This document shows, piece after piece, positions 11,004 to 22,184 of a DNA stretch of 64,000 nt. Below the pieces are notes generated by a model, which did no database searches, had not been told where the DNA came from, and saw nothing but the letters and a program-made list of their open reading frames with translations. Numbering within the stretch: the stretch's first letter is position 1; every line of letters begins with the position of its first letter. This stretch comes from Cichorium intybus (Eukaryota > Streptophyta > Magnoliopsida > Asterales > Asteraceae): positions 121,473,798-121,537,797 of the forward strand of contig CM042012.1 in NCBI GenBank assembly GCA_023525715.1, in the 5' to 3' direction. A program made the position numbers and the translations under genes.

Positions 11004-11780
11004 TGTTGGATTAGGTGTCTAAGCCATGACTAATAATTAGTATTTACCTAATTAATAGAAGCACAGTCCATTTGGGTTGCCCTCATGGCTGGAGGTTTGG
11101 TAGAAAATTCGGTAGAGAAAAAGGTTGATTTATTATGGGATTAATAAATCAACAGGAATTAAATATATGGTTTATTAATATATTAAAGTGATAATATATT
11201 AATTAGAAACTATATTAATTAATTAGGAATTAATCCAGAATTAATTGGATTTAATTTGGGGATTAAATTAATTAATTAAAGGTGCAGGGACTGAAACTGT
11301 AATTATTCAATAGTTGAGTAAGTGACAGTGGTAGTGACCAGTGTGGAAATCGATTTTATATATAAATATATATAAATCGATTTTGATATATAAAAGGATA
11401 ATTAGGAGTTTGAATTATAAGATAAAATGTTTATCTTATTTGAATTCAAAAAGGTTTATCCTTAAGGCTTATCAACTGGTCATCTGGAAACTATAAATAG
11501 GGATCCCAGGCACCATATGATTTTCGCCATTCTCATATACTCTCTCTGGATTTTCGTGACCCACTCCTCTAGCTTGGGTGTGATCTCATTTGAGGCAGGA
11601 TACTTTTGCTGCTTAGCTTCCAGAAAATTCTAAAAGGTTGGTTTTTCTAATTTTATTCTTTTAGTTAATTTTTATGGCCTTTAGGTTTTTGTTATATGTT
11701 CAATTAGAAGAAAACATAGATCCTTATAGGTTGCATGTGAACTTAGGTTATTTAGTTCATGGTTTGCAGAAAACCTTTCA
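11004..11780 (+). repeat. Copia-1 5' LTR
   Basis: The LTR is 777 bp, with a TATA box TATAAATA at 11492-11499. Several AT-rich hairpins are visible, the clearest being GTTGATTTATTA (11124-11135) with its complement at 11142-11153; similar hairpins occur at the same place in Copia-2 and Copia-4. Another self-complementary stretch is at about 11348-11380. Confidence 0.95.
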
Positions 11781-13133
11781 GTGGTATCAGAGCCTGTTTT
11801 GTTTTCTTGTTGAATTGTTATAACTGTTTTAGGGTTTAAAGCCTATAAACCCTAATTTTAATCAGGATCGATTTCTAGGATTAGGGTTTTGGAAACCCTA
11901 ATCCCCCCCTTGCAAATTTCGAAAATTCCATTAGGGTTTTAGGAGGTTTTCTATTTTTGGTAACTTTATTTGTTAATTAAATGGATAACCTTAAACCCCA
12001 TTATTTGAATTCGAAATCTAGGGGGTTTAGGATAGGTTTTGATTAATTTGATTAATTTGGATAAACCTATCTTCATTGAATTAATTTAATTAATTGTTAA
12101 TTAAAAGATAATTCAAAAGGGATTTAATTAATTTTAAATTGTCGAAAATTAATAGAAAAATCCAGAAAAATATTTTAAAATGTTTAAAATATTTAGATTT
12201 AATTAATTTAATTAATTGGTAATTAAAATTGATTAAATCGAAATTTGAGGTTTAATTTAATTTAAAATTTAATTGTTAAATTTGGTAAAATTAAAAGATA
12301 AACCTTGAATATTTTAAAGGGTTTTAAAATACATCTTATATATATTATTAAAAGTTAATACTATATATATGAGATAAAATTTGGTTAGTCAAATCAATAG
12401 TAGGCCTCATTCACGAAGCTGGTCTATAAAGTGGGTATAAGGAGACTGCCTATAAAATGGTAGTCTAATGGGTGAACACTCTCACCCACCGCTCGCCTGA
12501 TCAGTGGAGGGTCGTTAGCCGAACGGGGTTGACAGAACCGCTTAATCATTAAAAGTATAATGATCAAAGTACTAGAACTTTTACACAAAATCCCAATCTA
12601 GTTACTTTAGGAAAAATTTGAATTTGATGCTACCCCATGAAATTGCACATTGCACTTTATGAAACGTTGGTGGAGCGTGTGTGGTTTACCGGCACACCAA
12701 TGGGGGTTCATAAAGAGTGGCAATGGGTGTCTCGGGTGTTATCATTGTTGATGGAGCGTGTGTGGTTTACCGGCACATCAATTTGAGATGATAATGGACC
12801 CCGAGAGTACCAAGCTAATTTGCATGGTTATTCACACCCGGTTTGTGATCCTCGGCATCCCAGTCACAAACGGTGGGGCATATCCGAGATTAAACATGCT
12901 ATTGAACAGTTCAATAAATCTCAAAAGAAACTAGGAATTCCATTTATAATAAGATTATTTTTCCGCGGTGGAATTGGCTGAATCGTCATTCGCCTACCTT
13001 TATAAAATTTGCTTATAGATTACGGCATCCCTCTTCTATGTTGCAAATTGTTATAGTTGGATCCTAGCCTTATTTTATATTGGGTTACTATAAGGACCGA
13101 CAAGTATCTAATCAAACTTACCTTATTTTATAG
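11781..13133 (+). promoter_or_regulatory. Copia-1 structured 5' leader
   Basis: The region starts with the tRNA-Met primer site (11782-11794). A perfect 12-bp hairpin with telomere-like arms (GGATTAGGGTTT at 11878-11889, complement at 11893-11904) follows about 85 bases downstream and is also present in Copia-4. Further hairpins are at 12444-12465 (loop TATAAAAT), 12470-12487 (GGGTGA/TCACCC), and the large tandem pair at 12648-12805. A block before gag (about 12957-13080) is strongly conserved among Copia-1, -2 and -4. No coding frame of note is present. The role (packaging, dimerisation or translation) is inferred only from position. Confidence 0.75.
12648..12805 (+). other. Tandem covarying hairpins in Copia-1 leader
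   Basis: Hairpin I (12648-12725) pairs CATTGC/GCAATG, TTTATGAA/TTCATAAA and TTGGTG/CACCAA. Hairpin II (12731-12805) pairs CTCGG/CCGAG, TTATCAT/ATGATAA and TTGATG/CATCAA. Both enclose GAGCGTGTGTGGTTTACCGG. In Copia-2 several of these stems have changed on both sides and still pair. The two hairpins look like an ancient tandem duplication. Confidence 0.88.
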
Positions 13134-16100
13134 ATGTCTTCTGCTGATCAATCCGCTCCCCAATCAAACTCCAGTGTTCCCTCTATCCTCTCACTGTGTT
13201 CCAAGGTTCAATTGAACGGGACAAACTACAATGACTGGATTAGAAACATCAAGATGGCTCTGAGGTACGAGAACAAAGAGTATGTTCTCGAGACTGAGCT
13301 TGTCGATGTTGACCCTGAAACTGCTACTCCCGAGGAAATTGCCTCGTACCAAAAACACTCTGATGATGCGACCAAAGTGGCCTGCATCATGATCGCCACA
13401 ATGAACCCCGAATTGCAAAGGATATATGAAGACTACTGGCCCTTTGAGATGCACAAGGAGCTGGCGGAAAAGTTCCGCAAGCAAGAGCGCATCGAGAGGT
13501 GCGAGGTGGTCAAGGACTTCACGAACAGCAAACCTAAAGATGGAGAGTTCATCTGCGCTCATGTGCAAAGAATGCAAGGTTACGTGGAGCGGCTTAGAAA
13601 GCTTGCAATGCCTGTACCGGAGGAGTTGGCCGTTGACATAGTGCTTAACTCCCTACCGAGTTCTTATGACCAGTTCAGGCTGGCTTATCATTTGAACAAC
13701 AATCAGGCTAACCTGACTGAGTTGCATCGCATGCTTCGAGTTGCTGAAGACGGGATGAAGGGTAAAAGTGTACCCTCGGTTAATCAGCCCGTCTTAGCCA
13801 TTGGAAGTGGCAAAGGAAAGAAAAGGAAGGGCCCTCCTAAGCAAAATTGGAGGGAAAAGGTTCAGGTCGGGTCGTCCAGCAATGGCTCGAGAACCAAGTC
13901 TTCTCACATTCCTTGTATAGCCAACCCCGATGAAGCCAACTGTTTTTACTGCAAAGAGAAGGGCAATTGGAAGAGAAGCTGCCCTAAATACTTGCAGGAT
14001 GTCAAGGATGGGAAAGTAAAGCCATCGACAGCAGGTATGTACACTATCTCTAAAAACTCACCATCTTCTAATTCTTGGGTCCTTGATACAGGATGTGGTT
14101 TTCACATTTGTTCTGATCTGCAGGGCCTAAAGGAAAGCAGGGAGGTGGAGCACGGTAGACTGAACTTGATCATGGGCAATAGGAGATCGTCCCCTGTTAC
14201 CAATATCGGCGTTTACAGTTTAGTGCTTAGTAGTGATGTTGGTTTAGAATTATTAAATTGTTGCTATTCGCCAGAAATGGCAAGAAACATTATTTCATTT
14301 CACGCATTGTTCAGACAATGATTTCAATTTTCTTTTGATAATAAAATTGGTTCTATTTCTGTTTTCAAAAATGGTATTTTGATTTTTACTGCTTATCCTT
14401 GTGATGATGTGTATGAAACTGTTGAATGTGTTGACAATTTAGGACATAGTGTAAATTATATTGATTCTACTAGTGGTGTAGAAAAGGCATGTCTGTGGCA
14501 TAGTCGGCTCGGGCACATCAGCAAGAAATGCATCGCCCAACTCCAAAAGAATGGAGTGTTGGAATCATTCGACCTCAAGTCGGATGATGTATGCGAATCT
14601 TGTCTGTTGGGCAAGATGACTAAATCACCTTTCAAAGGATCTTTTGAAAGAGGTGAGAGTCTGCTGGACATCATTCACACGGATGTGTGTGGTCCATTCA
14701 GATCAACCACAAAGGATGGCACGCGGTTCTATGTGACCTTTACCGATGATTTTAGTAGATACGGTTATATCTACTTGATCAAGCACAAGTCGGACACCTT
14801 TGAAAAGTTCAAAGAGTTTAAGAACGAAGTAGAGAATCAATTAGGCAGGAAGATAAAGATGCTCAGGTCCGACAGAGGCGGAGAGTATCTAAGTATCGAG
14901 TTCCTAGACTATCTAAAGGAATGCGGAATAGTTTCGCAGTTGACACCTCCCAGGACACCACAGTTGAACAGTGTTGCAGAGAGGCGCAACCGAACCCTGT
15001 TGGACATGGTTCGTTCCATGATGAGTCGAGCTTCACTTCCCATTCACTTCTGGGGGTATGCCTTAGAGACTGCCGCCCATATCCTCAATCTTGTCCCTAC
15101 TAAAAAGGTTGATAAAACACCTCATGAAATGTGGACGGGGAAAGTTCCCTCGTTGGCACATATCAAAGTCTGGGGTTGTGAGGCCTTCGTTAGACGAGAG
15201 ACTCAAGACAAACTCGCAGAAAGAAGCGAAAGGTGTTTCTTCCTTGGTTATCCCAAACAGTCCTTTGGATATCTATTCTACAGACCAAGCGAGGACGTGG
15301 TCTTTGTAGCTAGACGAGCGGTCTTTCGAGAGAGAGAGCTCATATTCAAAGAGGACAGTGGGAGTACCATAGATCTGGAAGAAATTCAAGAGTCATCAGA
15401 TGACGCAACCTTAGGAGAAACTAGCAACCAACATGAGGAAGAAGTTCCTGTTGGTCCGACAGATGTATCCTTACCTCTTAGGCGTTCCGGTAGGGTTAGC
15501 ATGCCACCCGAGTTTTATGGGTTCCATATAACTTCGGATGGGGACACGTTTGTCAGTGATAGGACACTGATAAATTTGGATGAACCAGCTAACTACCAGG
15601 AAGCAGTGGCGGGCCCTGAATCTGCCAAGTGGAAAGAGGCCATGGATAGCGAGATCAAGTCCATGTATGACAATCAAGTTTGGAACTTGGTTGACAACGT
15701 ACCAGGTCGAAAGACAGTCGGGTGCAAATGGATCTTCAAGAAGAAGACCGACATGGACGGAAAAGTACACACTTTCAAGGCAAGACTGGTTGCGAAGGGC
15801 TTTACTCAAACCCCAGGGGTTGACTATGATGAGACGTTCTCACCAGTAGCCAAGATAAAGTCTATTAGGATTATGCTGGCCATAGCTGCATTTCATGACT
15901 ATGAAATTTGGCAGATGGACGTCAAAACCGCTTTCCTTAATGGGAAGTTGACTGAGGATGTTTACATGAATCAGCCAGAGGGTTTTGTCGATGCAAAGTA
16001 CCCTAATAAGGTGTGTAAGCTTGAGAGATCAATCTACGGATTGAAGCAAGCTTCTCGCAGCTGGAATCTTTGTTTCCATGAGAAAGTCAAAGAGTTTGGC

Positions 16101-17165
16101 TTCTCTAGGAGCGAGGATGAGTCCTGCGTATATGTCAAGGCTAGTGGGAGTATAGTCACCTTTCTGGTGCTGTATGTCGATGACATACTGCTCATGGGAA
16201 ACGATATTCCAACCTTGCAAGATGTCAAGATTTGGCTTGGGAAATGTTTCGCCATGAAGGACCTAGGAGAGGCTGCCTATATTCTCGGGATAAGAATATT
16301 GAGAGATAGGAAGAAGAGACTAATTGGACTTAGTCAGGGTACATACTTGGAAAAAGTACTGAAAAGGTTTAGTATGGAAAATTCCAAGAAGGGAGAACTG
16401 CCTATCCAAAGTAATGCGAAATTGAGTAAGACTCAAAGTCCGAGTACAGACGAAGAAATAGCTGAAATGAGTCGGGTACCTTATGCTTCAGCTGTAGGAT
16501 CGATCATGTACGCTATGACGTATACTCGCCCTGACGTGGCCTTTGCTTTAAGCATGGTCAGTCGGTACCAGGGTAACCCTGGAAGGGCGTATTGGATAGC
16601 TGTGAAAAATATACTCAAGTATCTGCGAAGGACAAAGAACATGGTGTTAGTCCTCGGTGGCAGTGATACCTTGAGAGTTGAAGGATATACAGATGCCAGC
16701 TTTCAGACGGATATAGACAGTGGTCGGTCTCAGTCGGGCTGGGTATTCCTTTTGAACGGTGGAGCAGTTACTTGGAAAAGTTCCAAGCAAGAAACAGTGG
16801 CTGATTCTACGTGCGAATCAGAGTACATAGCAGCAAGTGAAGCGTCAAAGGAAGCGGCTTGGCTGAAGAACTTTATCGGTGACCTTGGAGTAGTCCCGAG
16901 TATTCCGGAGCCCTTGGAACTGTTCTGCGATAATGAAGGTGCGGTCGCCTTGACAAAGGAACCGCGAGATCATGGAAAGTCCAGACATATCGACAGAAAG
17001 TACCATTATATCAGACATAGGGTAGAAGAAGGTCACCTCCTTGTAAAGAGGGTATCATCGGAAGATAATCCTGCAGATCCCTTGACAAAGGCTCTGAGTA
17101 GGATTAAGCATAATCAGCATGCTAGGAGCATTGGATTAAGAGATGATATAAGTTTTTGTAATTAG
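13134..17165 (+). pseudogene. Copia-1 gag-pol polyprotein, one in-frame stop
   Basis: This is one 1343-codon frame in the order gag, protease, integrase, RT, RNase H, broken only by TGA at 14319-14321; the sister copies read through at that site. Gag has a zinc knuckle from about residue 270, but its histidine ligand is replaced by asparagine (CKEKGNWKRSC). The protease motif is VLDTG (Asp about residue 318). The integrase has an HSRLGH zinc region and catalytic-core residues in HTDVCGPF and RSDRGGEYLS. RT carries LYVDDILL (Tyr about residue 1014), and RNase H shows GYTDASFQTD and CDNEGAV. The start ATG follows the long leader and matches the starts of Copia-2 and Copia-4. The element is young, so these two lesions probably arose after or during its last transposition. 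Confidence 0.95.
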
Positions 17166-18009
17166 ATAGGTTTTGAAACTTGTAACAATGTTATTGTATT
17201 TGACTTTTGTGATTTAATAATAGAGATTTATTAATGAGTAATGGTTTACTAATTTTGTCAATATATATCATTGTGTTTCATTTTCCATGTTTTACTTCCT
17301 GAATAATTGGATTATTCAAATATCCACAGTCGCTCATACTTTTAGGGAGTAAGTATGAAGTAAGGCTGTCATGAATTGGTAATAGATTGTCTAAGGAGTT
17401 AGACATTGCAATTGGATTGCTGCACCATTCGTGAGTACTTGGAAATGGAGATTTGAGTATTGGATAAACCCGCGCTCAATGGATTGCTTCATGGATTACA
17501 TCACGAGCAATATTGAGACGATAATATCTTTTGATCTTTAAGCTAAGACATATGAGTTATGATTTACTAAGACGGTTGTTCATTGATAATACGAAAACGC
17601 ATCGGTAACTCGGTGTTATAAAACGTATTGTTGTGAGTGATTTGTCTGGTAAGAGACATAAGTATATGAGTCGAAGTTTATTCGTCCCTCGACCCTAACG
17701 GGAAACAGATATCTGTAGGCCTCTCGATGATTTTGAAGTTGACTAAAATGGTTGGCCAACCGGGACTAAATTGGTAGTCTAAGAGTCATATGCAAATCGG
17801 AAATCGAGGAACAGTAAATCAGACCAGATTGATTTTATCCATGTCTTGAGTCTGAAAAATATCTTGTTGGACGGAGGATCATCTGATCACTTATCTATGG
17901 ACAGGACTGATTAGATCAGAGTTTGGCATTGGTTTCTAGGAAGCTACAAGTGCTGGTTATTAGAGGTTAAATCGGTAATTATAGTCATAGACTTATCCAA
18001 GTGGGAGAC
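17166..18009 (+). other. Copia-1 3' untranslated region and polypurine tract
   Basis: This 840-bp stretch between pol and the 3' LTR is also present in the other family members. It contains no gene and ends in the polypurine tract AAGTGGGAGAC (17999-18009), which primes plus-strand synthesis. Confidence 0.85.
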
Positions 18010-18786
18010 TGTTGGATTAGGTGTCTAAGCCATGACTAATAATTAGTATTTACCTAATTAATAGAAGCACAGTCCATTTGGGTTGCCCTCATGGCTGGAG
18101 GTTTGGTAGAAAATTCGGTAGAGAGAAAGGTTGATTTATTATGGGATTAATAAATCAACAGGAATTAAATATATGGTTTATTAATATATTAAAGTGATAA
18201 TATATTAATTAGAAACTATATTAATTAATTAGGAATTAATCCAGAATTAATTGGATTTAATTTGGGGATTAAATTAATTAATTAAAGGTGCAGGGACTGA
18301 AACTGTAATTATTCAATAGTTGAGTAAGTGACAGTGGTAGTGACCAGTGTGGAAATCGATTTTATATATAAATATATATAAATCGATTTTGATATATAAA
18401 AGGATAATTAGGAGTTTGAATTATAAGATAAAATGTTTATCTTATTTGAATTCAAAAAGGTTTATTCTTAAGGCTTATCAACTGGTCATCTGGAAACTAT
18501 AAATAGGGATCCCAGGCACCATATGATTTTCGCCATTCTCATATACTCTCTCTGGATTTTCGTGACCCACTCCTCTAGCTTGGGTGTGATCTCATTTGAG
18601 GCAGGATACTTTTGCTGCTTAGCTTCCAGAAAATTCTAAAAGGTTGGTTTTTCTAATTTTATTCTTTTAGTTAATTTTTATGGCCTTTAGGTTTTTGTTA
18701 TATGTTCAATTAGAAGAAAACATAGATCCTTATAGGTTGCATGTGAACTTAGGTTATTTAGTTCATGGTTTGCAGAAAACCTTTCA
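18010..18786 (+). repeat. Copia-1 3' LTR
   Basis: Same length (777 bp) as the 5' LTR and almost identical. I saw two substitutions, near positions 116 and 450 of the LTR. Confidence 0.95.
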
Positions 18787-19411
18787 ACCTATTTGCTGGG
18801 GCGAGGTTGGCCAGCAGGTATTGGGTAGTACAGAGGTGGTGCTCAAGACAACTGAGTTAATTCAGAAGGTTCGGCAGAGATTGTTAACCGCTCAAAGTCG
18901 ACAGAAAAGTTATGCGGATAGGCGACGGTCTGATCTCGAGTTTCAAGTTGGGGATTATGTTCTTCTAAAGGTGTCACCTTGGAAGGGAGTTATTCGTTTT
19001 AGGAAGCGAGGAAAGTTTGGCCCTAGGTACATTGGACCATATCGAATTGTCGCCCGTGTAGGTGAGGTAGCTTACCGGTTGGAGCTGCCCGAACAGCTTA
19101 GTCAGATTCACGACACGTTCCACGTTTCGTAGCTCAGAAAGTGCGTTACTGAGGAATCCACAATAGTGTCGTTGGAGGATATTCAATTAGATGAACGCCT
19201 AAATTATGTGGAGCGACCAATTGCCATCATTGAAAGGAAGATAAAGGCTTTACGAAATAAAACAATAGGATTAGTTAAGGTTCAGTGGCAGCATCGAAAA
19301 GGGTCCGAATGGACTTGGGAACCGGAGGAGGAAATACGGAGGCATTATCCAGAATTATTTACCGGCATGGATTTCGGGGACGAAATCCAGTTAAGTGGGG
19401 GAGAATTGTAA
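18787..19411 (+). pseudogene. Gypsy integrase C-terminus with chromodomain-like tail
   Basis: It continues the gypsy frame after Copia-1: WGEVGQ, then LKVSPWKGVIRFRKRGKFGP and IGPYRIVARVG (the GPY/F region of integrase), then LELPEQLSQIHDTFHVS. An in-frame TAG at 19130-19132 follows, and the frame continues to KVQWQHRKGSEWTWEPEEE, a chromodomain-like tail. The last codon and TAA lie in the first five bases of the 3' LTR, a common arrangement in plant gypsy elements. Apart from the Copia-1 insertion, the stop is the only lesion I see in this part. Confidence 0.9.
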
Positions 19412-20859
19412 GACCCGTTCCGCCGAGTCGCGGCCCGAAGGAGCCCGCGGCACGGCTTTTGGAAGAATCTAGAATCGCGTAGGATTTGTACGCGTGGCGC
19501 GGTTCTAAAGAACCCGCGACGCGGTGCGCCTCTAAAGTGAAAAACCCTAATTCGGATTTAAATGCCTATATAAAGGGACCCAGCCCTAGGGTTCGTGTTT
19601 TTGGGAGTTTTCTGGAGCAGAGGCGTCCGGTTTCAGCAGAGACTCTTTGGTTCCAAGGCTTTGGAGGTTTGAAGGAAGGAGATCCAACGCGGGAGAAGGT
19701 TTAGGACGGATCGTGGGCATCACTCCGTCCTTCAGAAGTAAGGTAAGAAGATTTACTCTTCTGACTTTCCTTTTTATCTCGTCATATGGTGTTACCAGTT
19801 GGTTTGTAGCTTTAGACGATTTGTAGCACTTAGGGTTTGAACCAAGGACATGCATGGACTTGCATGTCCATAAGGAAGTGACCTTAGGGTAGTTTCTGAT
19901 CCCAGGAAGGGTGTAGAAAGGAACCCTAGCCGATTGATGTACTGTTAATCGCTGAAAAACATTTTGAAATGTTACGAGCCGCGACGCGGACTGGCTATGT
20001 CAGCGGCGCGGACTCGGCTGAAACCCCGTAATTGTGCAATGGTAGCCGCGGCGCGTAGGGCGAGGAGCCACGCCGCGGCGAGCGACTGTTTGACCAGAAA
20101 TTTAGTTTTGACCACGGTTTGATGGCAACTAGTGAGTCTAACCTTTAGGCAGGTTTGTAAGAGCCTGGTCAGTAATTGATATGTTGTGTGTGTGTGGGAT
20201 TTAGGTGTGTGGACGAGCTAAGTGGGGATATTAGAGAATATCTGCGCGGTTTCGAATCAGGTGAGTATCCTCACCTTACTATATGATGTTGCATGTTAGG
20301 CATCTTTTATGTTATTTACTGTTATATGATTTGATCTATATCTGTGGTTATTTGTTGTTGGGCTCAGTACTGATGCGTGTCCCCTCGTAGCTGTTGTATG
20401 ACGAGTTGGACTATTGCCTTGTCCCATAGCTGTTGTATGATGGGCTGGGCCATAACCGGGAACCTATAGCTGTTGTATGATGAGTAGAACCTTCCCGTGT
20501 CTATAGCTGTTGTATGATGGACGCCCGTAGCTGTTGTATGGCGGGTAGGGTCGGGTCGTTCTCGAGGACGGGTTGTTTAATGTGTGGGCATGTATGGTAA
20601 TTTGTGGACTCACTAAGCTTTAAGCTTACCCGTTGATTTTATAACATTTCAGGTATTTCAAATGACAAAGGGAAGGGCAAGGCGTGACGGCGGCGCATCG
20701 CATATAAGAGATTTATTTTAATGAATTATGTTATGATTTTCAATTGTTTCCGTTGTTGGTTTAATAAATATGTCGAACAGATTTACTTTTTGGAATAAAT
20801 ATTTTATTGGAACCTTGGTAATAAATAAATTTTAAAAAATTTGAAATTGGGGCGTTACA
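19407..20859 (+). repeat. Gypsy 3' LTR
   Basis: It is 1453 bp, equal in length to the 5' LTR, and carries the same five-hairpin array at about 20384-20545. Differences from the 5' LTR are mainly transitions, often at CpG sites, consistent with decay of methylated DNA. Confidence 0.95.
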
Positions 20860-21937
20860 GCGATGAACCAACCGGTAAACTTACTTTCGTGTTTTTACTC
20901 ATAACTGAGATCAAAATTATTCTACTATTGTGCCAAAAGAATTGCTACCTATCGCAACTCGTACACATAGAATAGCATCAGTTGCTAATTTCATAACTAA
21001 ATTGACTATCAGTTTCACAATTGAACATCACTAGCTTTGACATCACAATTCAAACAGCTGTTCCTTTTTCTGTTCTCGGAATTCAAAGTGTTTAAGCTAA
21101 TAATAACTTCGTTTTCCAATTGTTTGAATCTTATTCAGTTCATTATGTGGGGACTTTGCTTAATGGGACTACATTTATCTCAACTAGAGAAAAAGGAGAA
21201 CCCGACTCCTTCACAATTGGCCAAGGTTAGTTGTTCACTATTGATTTTTTCCCTTGTATGTAACAATGGCATGTCACATTCAATATAGGGTTTGGTAGGA
21301 AGCATTGAACAAACATCTGTTTGTGTTTTTGACATTACCAGGCCAGATCTGCTGTGGTTTTGATGAAGCAGTGCTTACAATGAAGAAAGGGGAGATAGCA
21401 TTGTTTACATTGCCTCCTGAATTGGGATTTGGAGTTGCAGGTATAGCTGGCGTGCCTCCAAAGTCCATTATTGAGCTTGAGATACAGCTTGTGTCATGGA
21501 TGACAGTAGTAGATGTGTATAAAGATGGTGGCTTTCTTAAGAGAGTGGTGAAGAAGGGGGAACAAACAGGGCAACCTGGTGATTTGGATGAGGTTAAAGG
21601 TATTTTACGGTTTTACCCTTTATGTGGAAAACTAAAAGAGTTTCTTACCTGAATTTATTAATGCAGTGAGGTATGTAGTGATGCTTCCTGATGGTGTTAT
21701 AATTACCGAGTCACCAAAAGAGGGTGTCGAGTTTTACTTGAAAGATGGTAAATACTAAATACTATCTTTATTTAATTGGTTTTATTTTATTTATCTCTAT
21801 TTTCATCTAACCAAATTTCTTTAAAATAATATTATACCACCGTAGGTCATTTATGTAAGGCACTACCAAAAGCAATTAAGACCATGACACGAGAAGAAAA
21901 AGTAGATCTCATTATTCAACCGCAGTGTAAGGCTTCC

Positions 21938-22028
<91 letters not shown>

Positions 22029-22125
22029 GTAAATCAAAAATATATTTAATTTAGTTATAAATAAGTTAAATAAAGTTATATAATGTAGATGGCTTTGGTG
22101 AAAGTGTTACTTCACTATCCAAATG
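20860..22125 (+). pseudogene. FKBP-type prolyl isomerase (ROF1/ROF2-like) fragment
   Basis: These are exon-like pieces of a multi-FKBP plant immunophilin. After the gypsy target site, EPTGKLT continues the split exon. Exon about 21342-21595 reads DEAVLTMKKGEIALFTLPPE and then IELEIQLVSWMTVVDVYKDG. Exon about 21667-21748 reads YVVMLPDGVIITESP. Exon about 21845-21930 reads HLCKALPKAIKTMTREEKVD, and DGFGESVTSLS follows at about 22089. Borders carry GT/AG signals, so genomic DNA rather than cDNA was captured. Family members catalyse peptidyl-prolyl isomerisation and act as HSP90 co-chaperones. The first FKBP domain, TPR region and calmodulin-binding tail are absent, so no functional protein is expected. 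Confidence 0.8.
21939..22026. repeat. (TG)n(TA)n microsatellite
   Basis: A short TG run passes into a long TA tract within an intron of the FKBP fragment. Confidence 0.9.
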
Positions 22126-22184
22126 TTACAATCTAATTCCACCAAATTCTGTGCTTCATATTTCTTTAGAATTGGTATCTTTCA

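Larger units (their letters stand above)
11004..18786 (+). mobile_element. Copia-1: nearly intact Ty1/copia element inside gypsy integrase
   Basis: It is flanked by a perfect ACCTA duplication (10999-11003 and 18787-18791) and bounded by two 777-bp LTRs (TGTTGGATTAGG...CTTTCA). By eye the LTRs differ at only two positions, so the insertion is recent. The primer site is at 11782-11794 and the polypurine tract (AAGTGGGAGAC) at 17999-18009. A single gag-pol frame fills 13134-17165 with one stop. It is the best preserved of four same-family copies in the window (with Copia-2, -3 and -4). Confidence 0.97.
6472..20859 (+). mobile_element. Ty3/gypsy LTR retrotransposon, deletion derivative
   Basis: It is flanked by the perfect 5-bp duplication GCGAT (6467-6471 and 20860-20864). 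Both LTRs are 1453 bp and begin TGTAAGACC and end GTTACA. A tRNA-Met primer site (TGGTATCAGAGCC, 7928-7940) and a polypurine tract (about 19393-19406) are present. Pol order is RT, RNase H, integrase, and a C-terminal chromodomain-like segment, as in plant chromoviruses of the Tekay/Del type; the clade is inference. The zinc knuckle, protease and first part of RT are deleted, and Copia-1 interrupts the integrase, so it cannot be autonomous. By eye the LTRs differ at about 20 sites, mostly C/T or G/A changes. Confidence 0.95.
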
